Source: Vibrio sp. 10N.261.55.A7 (GTDB taxonomy: Bacteria; Pseudomonadota; Gammaproteobacteria; Enterobacterales; Vibrionaceae). Taken from it: DNA of 64,000 nt. Below are positions 43,839 to 53,614 of this stretch, in pieces; within the stretch, counting starts at the first letter, position 1, and each line of letters opens with the position of its first letter. The stretch lies in assembly GCF_002877365.1 (NCBI RefSeq), contig NZ_MCWZ01000293.1, positions 1 through 64,000 on the forward strand. The letters are read 5' to 3'. The notes beneath the pieces are model-generated. The model did not search any database. It saw nothing but the letters and a program-made list of their open reading frames with translations, and had not been told where the DNA came from. A program made the translations under genes and the position numbers.

Positions 43839-43870
43839 TCTACTCACTTAAATCGATACACGAGGCGTTC

Positions 43871-45046
43871 ATGTCATACCGTATCTCTGAACTCGCAGAC
43901 AAGGTGGGGCTGTCACGTACCGCTCTGCTCTATTATGAAAAGCTTGAACTCATTTCTGGACACAGGTTGAGCAATGGCTACCGAGTTTACGGCGATAAAG
44001 ATGTACAACGAATACGCCTGCTTCAAAAGCTTCAAGCGGGAGGTTTAACACTCAAAGAGTGCAAAGCCTGTTTGGAAGCGAAAGTTGACCGAACATTGCT
44101 TCAGAACCGCCTTAAAACCCTCGACGAAGAGATTGCTCAAAAACAACAATCTCGGCAGTTATTAGCGGCGTTGGTTGGCGAGGGCGATAGCAAGTCTTGG
44201 CACGAAAGTATCGATAAGATTGCGCCAGATGCCCATCTGGATTGGTTAGTTAAGCAGGGCTTCAATCAAAAAGAGGCACTGCGATTAAAATGGTTATCAA
44301 AAGACATGAACGAACACGAACAATACATGGCGGACTTTATGACCGTCTTTGAAACACTTGAACGCTGGGGACCAGGCAGTGAAAGCGATACATTGAAAGC
44401 GTACGCTCACTTACCGTCTAAACCCACCTCGATTTTAGAGATCGGCTGCGGCAATGGGTTATCCACCACCCTCCTAGCCAACCAAGGTGATGCTTCCGTA
44501 ACCGCCGTTGATAACGAAGAATCAGCACTTGCGCGACTGAATGAAACACTCACCCAAAATGGCTTGGCGAATAGAGTGTCGCCCGTTTGCGCCAGTATGA
44601 CAGAGCTACCGTTCAATACAGAAAGCTTCGACCTCATTTGGGCGGAAGGCAGCGCTTACATCATGGGCGTGACCAACGCCTTAAAACAATGGCGCGATCT
44701 TCTTCAACAAGACGGTATGCTCATGATCAGTGATCTTGTTTGGCTAACCGACTCACCGAGTGACGAAACCACAAAATTCTGGGCAGGCGAATACCCTGAC
44801 ATTCAAACCGTTGCGACAAGGCTTGAGCAAATTCGCGCCGCAGGTTATGAGGTTATTGAGCACTTTTCTCTTAGCCAAGATGCATGGAGCAATTACTGGA
44901 AGCCATTGAAAGAACGCGTTGATTCACTGATGCCAGAAATGCCAAACGCAGCAGCGCTGAAAGACATCCGTAAAGAAGTGACTATCTACGAGCGTTACCT
45001 CAACGAGTTCGGTTACCAAATGTTCATTTTAAGAAAACTGGCCTAG
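43871..45046 (+). CDS. MerR-type regulator fused to SAM-dependent methyltransferase
   Basis: A 391-residue fusion. Residues 1-70 are a MerR winged helix-turn-helix (YRISELADKVGLSRTALLYYEKLELI ... NGYRVYGDKDVQRIRLLQKLQAGGL), followed by a dimerisation helix to about 100 (LLQNRLKTLDEEIAQKQQSRQLL). Residues about 155-391 form a class I methyltransferase with motif I ILEIGCGNG at 188-196, an acidic ribose-binding position in VTAVDNEE and motif IV-like FDLIWAEGSAYIMG. The ligand-binding position of a MerR regulator is thus occupied by an enzyme domain. gagg 5 bases before ATG fixes the start. A MerR-type promoter lies just upstream. A second methyltransferase gene starts 9 bases after the stop. 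The product could be a SAM- or substrate-responsive switch (inference). Confidence 0.85.
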   Translation: MSYRISELADKVGLSRTALLYYEKLELISGHRLSNGYRVYGDKDVQRIRLLQKLQAGGLTLKECKACLEAKVDRTLLQNRLKTLDEEIAQKQQSRQLLAALVGEGDSKSWHESIDKIAPDAHLDWLVKQGFNQKEALRLKWLSKDMNEHEQYMADFMTVFETLERWGPGSESDTLKAYAHLPSKPTSILEIGCGNGLSTTLLANQGDASVTAVDNEESALARLNETLTQNGLANRVSPVCASMTELPFNTESFDLIWAEGSAYIMGVTNALKQWRDLLQQDGMLMISDLVWLTDSPSDETTKFWAGEYPDIQTVATRLEQIRAAGYEVIEHFSLSQDAWSNYWKPLKERVDSLMPEMPNAAALKDIRKEVTIYERYLNEFGYQMFILRKLA

Positions 45047-45055
45047 TCTAGACAC

Positions 45056-45664
45056 ATGCACTTATTTGACCGGCTCAATGTCTATCTCTACCACTACAAC
45101 CGCATCAAGGCGTGGTCGGGCAATTTATCTAAGATACAAGGGTGGTCTAGCGACCACTCTCAACAAGCACGCTTTGAGATCATTAAAAGTGCCACCAACT
45201 TTGATGGAAAGAGCGTTCTCGACTTAGGCTGCGGTTATGGGGAGCTGTTTGACTACCTTTCTCAAGATTATCAACTCGCGGCCTACACTGGCGTTGATCA
45301 GCAGCATCAGTTTCTCCGCGTCGCCAAAAAACGGCTCTCTGATACCCAACCTCCTTGCCAATTCGTTCGAGCCGACATCAGCCAATATTCCGCACCAAAT
45401 AGCGACGTCGTCATTGCCAGTGGCTCACTCAATTACCAAAGCCGAGACCCCGAATATCTGACTAAGATGATCAATCGCATGTACGCAATGGCAAGCGACA
45501 TCGTCATCTTTAATCTGTTGGATTCGAGTACTTTCCCCAAACAAAACCTGCTCACTGGCTACAACAAAAAAGGCACCCTCTTTTATTGCAAAACACTGTG
45601 CTCCCAAGTCGAGTTGATCGACGGGTATGCCAATGAAGACTTTACAATTGTGATGCGGAAGTAG
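45056..45664 (+). CDS. Class I SAM-dependent methyltransferase
   Basis: A 202-residue methyltransferase with motif I VLDLGCGYGELFDYL at about residues 56-70, the acidic strand-2 end TGVDQQHQFL and motif VRADISQY; IASGSLNYQ replaces the usual motif IV. The substrate is unknown. It lacks a clear ribosome-binding site but starts 9 bases after the MerR-methyltransferase fusion, so the two are probably one transcript and may be translationally coupled. Confidence 0.85.
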   Translation: MHLFDRLNVYLYHYNRIKAWSGNLSKIQGWSSDHSQQARFEIIKSATNFDGKSVLDLGCGYGELFDYLSQDYQLAAYTGVDQQHQFLRVAKKRLSDTQPPCQFVRADISQYSAPNSDVVIASGSLNYQSRDPEYLTKMINRMYAMASDIVIFNLLDSSTFPKQNLLTGYNKKGTLFYCKTLCSQVELIDGYANEDFTIVMRK

Positions 45665-45761
45665 TCCTCGTTCATCTCCATAACCTTTGAGATAATGAGT
45701 GTTCTATACTCAGGTTTAAGGGCGTCCTATCCAAATCTGAGACCAACGCACTGGAGCATTC

Positions 45762-46538
45762 ATGAGTATTGATGGCTATTTTGAACAACAAGGCCGTGGC
45801 GACCCCATTGTTTTTATTCATGGCTCTTTTGCGAGCACGTCAACATGGAAGAGAATGGTGGAGGTCTTATCAAAAGACCATCACTGCATCTCAATTAAAC
45901 TGCCAGGCCATTGCGGAATGCCGGATCCATTGGATTTTTCATCTCCCACCATCCACACCGAAATCAACATAATCAGAGACACAGTGACGGCTCTCACTGA
46001 CAAACCTGTGCACCTTGTCGGTCACTCTGTAGGGGCGAGCATCGCTTTAGCCATAGCATTAAAAAGCGACCTTAAGTTATCAAAGATGACACTTTTTGAG
46101 CCCGTCTCTATCTGGGTATTGAGGCGAGCCAACAATCTGGCGATGACGCAAAGAGTGGATGATTTCTTGTCTCACTATCGGCAAGACGCTCGGGAGAACA
46201 AACCGTATGTGTGTGGTCAGGTGATTGATTTTTGGGCAGGCAACGGTGCTTTTGATACCTTGCCTTTGTCGATTCAAGATAGCATGCAACCGCTGGTCAA
46301 AAACAACCTTCGTCATTGGGACATGGATATCGCCATAACCAGTACACTCTCCGATTTAGAACAGTGTGAGGTTACCACTCACCTTGTTTATGGCGACCAA
46401 TCGAACCCTGTGGCTGGCGCTGTTTGTGAACAACTCAATGAGTCTCTTCCCAACAGCACCAAGCATGTCATCAAAGGCGCAAACCATTTCTTAGTCACCA
46501 GTCACGTAGAAGAGTGCCTTCGCTATATTCTTGATTAA
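45762..46538 (+). CDS. Alpha/beta-fold hydrolase
   Basis: A 258-residue alpha/beta hydrolase. The oxyanion motif VFIHGSFASTSTWKRM, nucleophile elbow GHSVGA (serine at about residue 90), an acidic residue near VYGDQSNPVAG and the final histidine in IKGANHFLVTSH make up the catalytic set. The substrate is unknown. ggag 8 bases before ATG gives the start. It lies 97 bases after the methyltransferase gene on the same strand; joint transcription is possible. Confidence 0.88.
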   Translation: MSIDGYFEQQGRGDPIVFIHGSFASTSTWKRMVEVLSKDHHCISIKLPGHCGMPDPLDFSSPTIHTEINIIRDTVTALTDKPVHLVGHSVGASIALAIALKSDLKLSKMTLFEPVSIWVLRRANNLAMTQRVDDFLSHYRQDARENKPYVCGQVIDFWAGNGAFDTLPLSIQDSMQPLVKNNLRHWDMDIAITSTLSDLEQCEVTTHLVYGDQSNPVAGAVCEQLNESLPNSTKHVIKGANHFLVTSHVEECLRYILD

Positions 46539-46552
46539 AGCTCTGTCGCGGA

Positions 46553-46972
46553 TTAAACCTGCGCAGCTTCTGGCTTAAAAAAGACTTTTTCTACCACTTT
46601 TTCCATACCCAGAATCAAGAAGATAAGGCCAAAGAAGACAACCACACCATTGAAGTACCCGTCCATTGCGACCGATCCACCAAATAGCGCGCCAATGATT
46701 GCCATCGTCACGAATTTACCGCCAACCAACGAGATATAAGACGTAATGCCTCGGCCAATTTTGTGGATTTTTGCAGACCCTCGTTGTTGCCATTTGCCTG
46801 CGGCAAAACCTTCTAACCAAATAAAGAAACTCAAACACGCCTGTACCAACACACCCACAAGAACGGCAACTTCGACACTATCGACCGTGAACCAAGACCA
46901 GTAGTGATTGGCAGCAAATACAGAAGTAATACCGATAACTGATTTAGTCATAAATGGAACGTTCGATTTCAT
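46553..46972 (-). CDS. Membrane protein of unknown function
   Basis: A 139-residue inner-membrane protein with about four hydrophobic spans (about 8-24, 32-53, 78-100 and 105-122). The polar loop AAGKWQQRGSAKIHKIGRG is basic. I do not recognise a named family. The start has a plausible agaga element upstream. It is convergent with the hydrolase gene, with only 14 bases between the stops. Confidence 0.7.
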   Translation of the reverse strand: MKSNVPFMTKSVIGITSVFAANHYWSWFTVDSVEVAVLVGVLVQACLSFFIWLEGFAAGKWQQRGSAKIHKIGRGITSYISLVGGKFVTMAIIGALFGGSVAMDGYFNGVVVFFGLIFLILGMEKVVEKVFFKPEAAQV

Positions 46973-47246
46973 AGTGTCTCTCTTAATTTATCCCGTAGGA
47001 TGAATAAATGGGTTAATGAAAATATGTGGCTGAAGTCTTTGTTTTGTCTCCTCAGCGAATGAATACAATTCTACGGATTCATGATTTATTAGGTTGCCAT
47101 TTTACGCCACCTTAAGGAAAAACAATCTAGGAGGGCATTAGGTGCACATGGGTAATAATTCAAAATAGGGCACAGAATAAATGTGATAAAGTGAACGAAG
47201 AAGCGTTAGTTACCGTCGACTTTAAAACGGGCAAGGAGAGCAATGG

Positions 47247-48239
47247 ATGAGTGCACACGAGTTTAAGATTCCCGTGATTCAAACCAATTATGCTAGGGTG
47301 CTCGTTCAGGTTTGCTCTGACTTCGGTTTGGATCTGCATAAATTGCTCGAAGAGTCGGGATTACCTGCCGATCTAATGCAATCTGAAAGCGAATTTGTTC
47401 CCTCTGAGTCCATCAAACGGCTGATATTTCTTAGCTCCACACAGCTTGGGGTCAGCAGCTTCGTAGACATTCTAAAGCTGGCGATTGGGCAGAGAATCTT
47501 GCCTGTCATACTGCACCAGTTTACTCGCTACCCAACCATTGGCGATGCCCTTGCTGACGTACAACAAATCTTCCGCAACGACACCCCGAGCAGCAACGTT
47601 TTCTTTGTACAAGAGCACGGTCATCATTGGTTTTGCGTTGATTCTCTTGGTGAAGAAAACCCGTATTACCAGTGGTCTGAGGCATTCGCCATCGTCTATA
47701 TTACGCAGTTGATGACGGCATTACTCAATGAAGATTGGCAGCCTAGCTCCGTTAAAGTGAAAAGCCGTGACATCGACATTGTAAAACAGGTCATTCCCCG
47801 TCGCTGCCGACTGTTTGTCGAGAATGAATACACAGGCGTTCAGATTCCTTCTGAGCTCCTCAGTCTGCCAATTGCGCTCAGCGCTAAAGCACTCAGTGAA
47901 AAACCGGCACTTGTCGAATGGCATACCAGCTTTACCGACACGGTATTTGAGGTGCTAAAGCCTTACGTGCGGGAGCGAGATCTCACCATAGAATATGCGG
48001 CAGAACTGCTCAGCTTCTCGGTTCGCACTCTGCAAAGAAAGCTCACCAAAGAGCGAACCTCTTTTCGGAAGATTCGAGACAACTTGGTGTTCTCTGTCGC
48101 TTGTGAATTGATAGAAGAAGGGCACTCGCTCACCTACGTTGCGAATCAACTCGGGTATTCCGATCTGCCCCATTTTTCTCGAGCCTTTAAGCGTGTTTCC
48201 GGGCTAACGCCCAATGTTTATAAGCTGACAGTGGGGTGA
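47247..48239 (+). CDS. AraC-family regulator, OruR/ArgR-like
   Basis: A 330-residue regulator. The N-terminal arabinose_bd-type domain covers about residues 10-200 (DLHKLLEESGLPADLM with a following SSTQLGVSSFVDIL segment); the AraC helix-turn-helix pair is at about 235-328 (LTIEYAAELLSFSVRTLQRKLTKERTSFRKIRDNLVFSVACELIEEG and QLGYSDLPHFSRAFKRVSGLTPNVYK). Proteins of this layout respond to amino acids, polyhydroxy acids or quaternary amines. aaggag 8 bases before ATG defines the start. It is convergent with the mannosidase gene and alone on its transcript; the target is unknown. Confidence 0.87.
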   Translation: MSAHEFKIPVIQTNYARVLVQVCSDFGLDLHKLLEESGLPADLMQSESEFVPSESIKRLIFLSSTQLGVSSFVDILKLAIGQRILPVILHQFTRYPTIGDALADVQQIFRNDTPSSNVFFVQEHGHHWFCVDSLGEENPYYQWSEAFAIVYITQLMTALLNEDWQPSSVKVKSRDIDIVKQVIPRRCRLFVENEYTGVQIPSELLSLPIALSAKALSEKPALVEWHTSFTDTVFEVLKPYVRERDLTIEYAAELLSFSVRTLQRKLTKERTSFRKIRDNLVFSVACELIEEGHSLTYVANQLGYSDLPHFSRAFKRVSGLTPNVYKLTVG

Positions 48240-48353
48240 CTCCTTATCATAAACGAACGCTCAACTTCATGTGTTAATGTAAAGCACATCGTTGAAACAA
48301 AGACGCCATCAAGAAGGAAGCACAAGTGCTCCCATTCCATCTTGAATTCAACC

Positions 48354-50762
48354 TTATTGCATCAAGTGGTAAACACGTAACGACTGCGCCATTGCATCCG
48401 TGTCGTCGCCCAAAAATTCGATGGTCACAGGTTGGTTAGCAAGTAATGTCACACTTGAATCGCTGAAGCGCCCGTCGGTATCACACTCTAAGTGCACAAA
48501 GAACGCGGGCTTATCGGATACCAACGTAATCTGGTTTCCATCAATAGCAAGATCAACGTTCGCCTTTTCCATCGGCAGTGTTTTGAGCTCGTGAGTGCTG
48601 AACCAAGTATTGCACAGTGCCTCTTCGCCCACTTGCGCCTCAACGTGTAAAAAGCCTGACTTCAATGCTTGCGTATCCAGCCCATCGTCTAAATGCCAAA
48701 CAACGGTATTGCTATCCGCCTCAACGGTTTTTTCAAGTGACCAACGCTGTTTGACCCCTCCTTGCCAATCTACCCATTGCAGCTCACCCGTCATATTGAT
48801 TGGATCTTTGGCATCGTTCAGTAGATGCACACTTAACTGGCCAGTGTGCTCTGAAAACACCAAATGCTGTGGGGCAAAAAAGCGTTTCGCATGGTAATGC
48901 AACTGCTTCCAACGGCCACTGTATTCCAAGCTCGACCAAGAACTCACTGGCCAATTATCGTTTAACTGCCAATACAGCATGCCACGGCACACAGGCGATA
49001 TGGCTCGCCAGTGATCACACGCTGTTTTTATCGCCATCGCCTGCTGCACTTGGCTCAGATACAACATCTGCTCAAACCCAGTTGGGAAGCGAAAATAGCG
49101 GGTAAACATTTCGGTAATAATGCTATTACCGCGCGGATTCTTTTGGTGTTGCTCAAACGTTGGTGACGTAACATTCCAATCTCGCTCTGGCACAAACTGT
49201 TTTGCTTCGGCAAAAGAAGGCCAGGATTGGAAACCAAACTCTGAGCAGAATCTTGGGTTAACGTCTAAATATGCGCTGAATGATTTGCCAGAATGCCACA
49301 CATCCCAAAAATGCATGTCACCTTTGCTGTCGTCATGCCATGCATCACCAAAATCCAACTCGCCATTACAGGGTGAACTTGGCCAGAAACGTCGTGAGGT
49401 GTCCTGTTGGCCTATCACCTGCTCTATCATGCGATTGAGACGATCGTAGTTCACCGTGTATTTCACTTTGTTGTATTTCGATTCGTCATACCAGCCTATT
49501 GCGCCAATCACCTCATTGTCGCCACACCATAACGCAATCGATGGGTGCTCTTTTAACCGTGGGATTTGGAAGCGAAGCTCTTGCTCCACTTCTTTCAAGA
49601 ATTCATCATCGGAAGGGTACAGCGAACAGGCGAACATCATGTCCTGCCAAACCAACAGCCCCAACTCATCACAGAGGTTATAGAAGGTCTCACTTTCATA
49701 TTGCCCGCCTCCCCAGACACGAATCATATTCATGTTCGCATCGACCGCGCTTTGCAGCAGATTACGATAACGGCTTTCAGACTCTTGGCCTGGCATCGCG
49801 TCCACTGGAATCCAGTTTGCGCCTTTGGCATTAACAGGCACACCATTGACGACGAACTCCATCGCAGAGCCACGTTCGTCGGCTTGGTTATTTAGGTTAA
49901 GCTCTCGCAACCCTATCTTGCGGGTGAGTTGCTGCTCGCCACAACGCACAGTGATCGGGTAAAGATGAGACTCTCCATATCCGGCAGGCCACCAGCGCTG
50001 TGGCTGTGTAATGTGAAATTGGCAATGATAATGACCACTTGCGTCAGTCTGAACGGTGCGGCTTTGACCATCTAACTCAACCGTCACCGTTTGCGCTTGC
50101 CCTTCTGATTCCACCTCCACCAATACATCAACCATTACACTGCCATCGGTTTGCCATTGCTGATCCGTAGAGAAATCTTTCAGCCAAAACTGACTCACCA
50201 CATCAAGCTGAATAGGGTCATAGATGCCAGAGACCATCAAACAAATCCCCCAGTCCCAACCCGAATGACACTGAGTTTTTCGGATCAAATTCATGTGTGG
50301 AATCTGGTTATTACCCATAGCGGATGGAATTGGAAACGGCAGGTTTTTGGCCCGTTTTATCCCTTCTAGGTCGACACGCGCGAAGGCTACCCGTATTGAG
50401 TTAGTCCCTTGTTTTAGAAACGGCTTAATATCGACACGTTGCTGAGCAAACATGTTGCTGCAAACAAGTGCTTTCTCATCATTAATGTAAAACGTGGCCA
50501 AGGTATCAACGCGCGTTAGCGTCATCCAGACTTGCTGAGCAGACATGACCGACGTATCCACTTCAAATTCACGTGAAATCTGCCATTCACACTCTTCTAC
50601 CCAACGCACTTTGGATTCGTTGTCAGCCAGATAAGGATTGGGGATTAAATCCGCCTCCAACAGGGCGGTCACGTTGTCACCAGGTAAAGTCATGGGAATA
50701 TGGATATCAGGGCGCTGCGGCGAGGTAAGCCGCCACGTTCCATCAAGTTCAAATTGAGACAT
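48354..50762 (-). CDS. Beta-mannosidase (glycoside hydrolase family 2)
   Basis: An 802-residue GH2 enzyme that should release mannose from beta-mannosides. There is no signal peptide, so it acts in the cytoplasm on imported oligosaccharides. Domain order: sugar-binding jelly roll (about 1-190), immunoglobulin-like domain (about 195-300), TIM barrel (about 300-620) and C-terminal beta domains. The acid/base E417 lies in ALWCGDNEVIGA, and the nucleophile E508 in FCSEFGFQSWPS. The WGGGQYESETFYNLCDELGLLVWQDMMFACS stretch is typical of beta-mannosidases. Mannan-derived mannosides could link it to the mannonate genes 8 kb away (inference). It is divergent from the hydratase gene. Confidence 0.88.
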   Translation of the reverse strand: MSQFELDGTWRLTSPQRPDIHIPMTLPGDNVTALLEADLIPNPYLADNESKVRWVEECEWQISREFEVDTSVMSAQQVWMTLTRVDTLATFYINDEKALVCSNMFAQQRVDIKPFLKQGTNSIRVAFARVDLEGIKRAKNLPFPIPSAMGNNQIPHMNLIRKTQCHSGWDWGICLMVSGIYDPIQLDVVSQFWLKDFSTDQQWQTDGSVMVDVLVEVESEGQAQTVTVELDGQSRTVQTDASGHYHCQFHITQPQRWWPAGYGESHLYPITVRCGEQQLTRKIGLRELNLNNQADERGSAMEFVVNGVPVNAKGANWIPVDAMPGQESESRYRNLLQSAVDANMNMIRVWGGGQYESETFYNLCDELGLLVWQDMMFACSLYPSDDEFLKEVEQELRFQIPRLKEHPSIALWCGDNEVIGAIGWYDESKYNKVKYTVNYDRLNRMIEQVIGQQDTSRRFWPSSPCNGELDFGDAWHDDSKGDMHFWDVWHSGKSFSAYLDVNPRFCSEFGFQSWPSFAEAKQFVPERDWNVTSPTFEQHQKNPRGNSIITEMFTRYFRFPTGFEQMLYLSQVQQAMAIKTACDHWRAISPVCRGMLYWQLNDNWPVSSWSSLEYSGRWKQLHYHAKRFFAPQHLVFSEHTGQLSVHLLNDAKDPINMTGELQWVDWQGGVKQRWSLEKTVEADSNTVVWHLDDGLDTQALKSGFLHVEAQVGEEALCNTWFSTHELKTLPMEKANVDLAIDGNQITLVSDKPAFFVHLECDTDGRFSDSSVTLLANQPVTIEFLGDDTDAMAQSLRVYHLMQ

Positions 50763-51090
50763 AGGGTAGGGCCTTTCGTTATTATTAGAACAGATGACTC
50801 AATGTAATCCTGAGGTGTCCATACAAAAATAAGGGAAATGTCATTTACAGAAAAAATGCGGTCGACTTCACGCTAAATTCGCATCTCAAAAAGCATCGCT
50901 ACCGCTGCTTTATGCGCTTCCTAAATTGGCACGTACTCTCTGATTGAAATGTGACACCAGGGCTTTTGCATCCAAACCACATTCAACATCAATATCTGTC
51001 TCAAATAAGTCGAAACTCAACGAACAAACCTATTCAGAGCAAACAAAGTTCGATAGTATTGAGAAAATTATTCAATATAAGTAATACAAT
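50763..51090. other. Divergent intergenic region
   Basis: These 328 bases separate the mannosidase start from the hydratase start and hold no supported gene. A small inverted repeat TATTGA (51057-51062) / TCAATA (51072-51077) lies just upstream of the hydratase start. No promoter boxes could be assigned with confidence. Confidence 0.45.
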
Positions 51091-51855
51091 ATGACCAATA
51101 AATATCAACAAGCGGCCACAGAGCTGCTTAACCGCCGCGTGGCAGGCACCAAAGCACCACGTATCGAAGCGTCACACCGCCCAAATTCATTAGAAGACGC
51201 ATTACAAGTGCAATCTTCAATGATCGACTTACGTAGCGACAAAGTGGGGGGCTGGAAGTGTCTGCTTCCTCTTGCTGACGATAAGTTTGTTGTTGCCCCT
51301 ATTTTCGCAGACACAGTTCAACAAGGTGAAACCTGTGAGCTGTTTGCTGACAAGCAAGTGGTACGCATCGAACCTGAGATTGCGTTTGTTCTAAACCAAG
51401 ACTTGCCTGCAAACACCGATGGTTACAGTGAAGCGCAAATTAACGAAGCGATTGGTTCGTGCCACATGGCATTAGAGCTGATGCAATCTCGTTTCGCTGA
51501 TGACAGCGGCGCGGAGTTTTTTGAGAAACTTGCTGATGGCTTAGTGAACCAAGGCCTATACGTTGGCCCTGAAATTGATCGTGAAACGGCTTTCAACGCG
51601 TCCACTATCGACATCACAGTGACTCAGCAAGACCAAGTGCAGAAGTTCGCGGGCAAGCACCCAAACACGATGCCAGCAACGCCAATCTACTGGCTAATCA
51701 ACACCATGGTTCGCCGCGGTGTGGACTTCAAAGCAGGTGAAGCGATCATCACGGGTTCTTACTGTGGCATCGTTGAAGTTGAGTTCAACAAAGCAACGAC
51801 CATTCGTTACGAAGGGATTGGCGAATACCAAGTGACGTTTAACGAAAAGCGATAA
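51091..51855 (+). CDS. 2-keto-4-pentenoate hydratase / FAH-superfamily enzyme
   Basis: A 254-residue member of the fumarylacetoacetase-like hydratase/decarboxylase family (MhpD, HpcG, DmpH and DmpE group), acting on 2-oxo-alkenoic acids from meta-cleavage pathways. The divalent-metal E-x-E motif is in VVRIEPEIAFVLNQDL, and the family features GGWKCLLP and VRRGVDFKAGEAIITGSYCGIVEV are present. No other ring-cleavage genes are nearby, so it is probably a stand-alone enzyme for an unknown 2-oxo acid. The start has almost no ribosome-binding site. A terminator follows about 80 bases after the stop. Confidence 0.82.
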   Translation: MTNKYQQAATELLNRRVAGTKAPRIEASHRPNSLEDALQVQSSMIDLRSDKVGGWKCLLPLADDKFVVAPIFADTVQQGETCELFADKQVVRIEPEIAFVLNQDLPANTDGYSEAQINEAIGSCHMALELMQSRFADDSGAEFFEKLADGLVNQGLYVGPEIDRETAFNASTIDITVTQQDQVQKFAGKHPNTMPATPIYWLINTMVRRGVDFKAGEAIITGSYCGIVEVEFNKATTIRYEGIGEYQVTFNEKR

Positions 51856-51933
51856 TCAATAAACGAACTGTGATAAAGGAACAGCGATAAACGACGGATA
51901 GGTTCTCACGCCGTCAGTTAACGTTGAATATGG

Positions 51934-51967
51934 ACCAGCAGATACGTTCGTTATTTGCTGGTTTTTT
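51934..51967 (+). terminator. Intrinsic terminator after hydratase gene
   Basis: ACCAGCA / TGCTGGT closes a hairpin with imperfect pairing inside (gata / ttat), followed by a run of six T. Confidence 0.85.
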
Positions 51968-52070
51968 ACACCCATTTACTCCAAACAGCCCATTCCTCTA
52001 GCACATCCAAGTTGCCCTTGTTACTCACTCACAGTATGGTGTCAGCATTGATGACAAAAGGAATGTTACC

Positions 52071-53594
52071 ATGCTAGCCGATAAGACAGGCACTAGCCCA
52101 AACACCGAAAGTTCGGATGCCCACTCTTCCGTTACGATCCCGTTCGATAACAGCTACTTCAAAGAACTGCCTGGGTTCTATCAGCCACAAGATGCCGAGC
52201 CTGCACCTGAGCCTTCGCTGATAAAATTTAACTATGCACTGGCGCAGTCATTGAATATTGAGGCCGAATCCGCAACGGATCAGCAATTGGCTGAGATATT
52301 TTCCGGCACGCTAAGTCTGGAAGGCTCGAACTCTCTTGCGCAAGCGTACGCAGGGCATCAGTTTGGCAGTTACAACCCACAACTTGGGGATGGTCGCGCG
52401 GTATTGCTTGGCGAGGTGATCAGTAAAAATGGCCATCGACGCGATATTCAATTAAAAGGTTCAGGGCGAACCCCTTTTTCTCGCTCTGGCGATGGCAAAG
52501 CGGCGATTGGCCCAGTATTGCGTGAGTATCTCGTGTCTGAAGCGATGCACGCTTTGAATGTTCCAACAACGCGAGGGCTGGCGGCAGTCACCACGGGTGA
52601 ACAAATCTGGCGAAATCAGGCAGCCATTGGCGCGATCGTCACTCGAACAGCGGCCAGTCACATTCGAGTCGGAACCTTTCAGTTTTTTGCCGCTAACGAA
52701 GAACTAGATAAGGTACAGCAACTGGCCGACTACGTGATTGAGCGTCATTACCCTGCCGCAAAAGAGTCGGATAATCGCTACCTAACCTTGCTAAAACTCA
52801 TCTGTGAAAACCAAGCGAAGCTCGTGTCCAAATGGCAGCTACTTGGCTTTATTCATGGCGTGATGAATACCGATAACACCACCATATCAGGTGAAACCAT
52901 CGATTATGGCCCATGCGCGTTTATGGACAGCTACGATCCTGATACGGTATTCAGCTCTATTGATTCTCAAGGCCGTTACGCCTATCGCAATCAGCCACAC
53001 ATTGCTCAGTGGAATCTCGCGCGACTCGCTGAAACACTGCTTCCACTTATCGCTGAAAACGAAGAAGAGTCTGTCGAACTGGCCACGAATACATTGCATG
53101 AATTTATGGCGCACTATCAAGGCCTGTGGATGGCGGGAATGCGCGCTAAACTAGGCATAACCAATCAAGAAGATGGCGACAACGAACTGATCCAAGAGCT
53201 GTTTGCCCTACTAAACGAACAACATGTCGATTTCACGCTGTTTTTCCGATCGCTTTCCGCTGTCGTCTTAGGTAATGAGAACGACACTCACGCCCTCTTT
53301 AGCCAGCCAGAGGGATGGAATGCATGGAACGAAAAATGGCAACAGCGACTCGAAAGGGATCCAATGTCTGACTCAGAGCGAGCCACTCTGATGAACACGC
53401 ATAACCCTGTCTATATCCCTAGAAACCATAAGGTTGAGGAGATGATCGCAGCGGCCGAGCAAAACAATTATGAGCCTTTTGAACGTATGCTAAAGGTATT
53501 AGAAAATCCGTTTGAGGTTCAGCCTGATTGCGAAGAATACGCACACCCTGCCCCCAACAATTTCGGGCCATATCGAACTTTCTGCGGCACTTAG
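52071..53594 (+). CDS. selO: Protein adenylyltransferase SelO (YdiU/UPF0061)
   Basis: A 507-residue pseudokinase-fold enzyme of the SelO family, which transfers AMP from ATP to protein hydroxyls and takes part in redox stress responses. Family motifs: LAQAYAGHQFGSYNPQLGDGRAVLLGEV, RRDIQLKGSGRTPFSRSGDGKAAIGPVLREYLVSEAMHALNVPTTR-type core, and GFIHGVMNTDNTTISGETIDYGPCAFMD with the active-site aspartates. The C-terminus is TFCGT, with the conserved redox cysteine third from the end, where eukaryotic SelO has selenocysteine. The acidic N-terminal 25 residues are extra. It is a single gene, convergent with a LysE-type exporter. Confidence 0.92.
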   Translation: MLADKTGTSPNTESSDAHSSVTIPFDNSYFKELPGFYQPQDAEPAPEPSLIKFNYALAQSLNIEAESATDQQLAEIFSGTLSLEGSNSLAQAYAGHQFGSYNPQLGDGRAVLLGEVISKNGHRRDIQLKGSGRTPFSRSGDGKAAIGPVLREYLVSEAMHALNVPTTRGLAAVTTGEQIWRNQAAIGAIVTRTAASHIRVGTFQFFAANEELDKVQQLADYVIERHYPAAKESDNRYLTLLKLICENQAKLVSKWQLLGFIHGVMNTDNTTISGETIDYGPCAFMDSYDPDTVFSSIDSQGRYAYRNQPHIAQWNLARLAETLLPLIAENEEESVELATNTLHEFMAHYQGLWMAGMRAKLGITNQEDGDNELIQELFALLNEQHVDFTLFFRSLSAVVLGNENDTHALFSQPEGWNAWNEKWQQRLERDPMSDSERATLMNTHNPVYIPRNHKVEEMIAAAEQNNYEPFERMLKVLENPFEVQPDCEEYAHPAPNNFGPYRTFCGT

Positions 53595-53614
53595 CGGCTT
53601 TATTTCCAGTCAGC

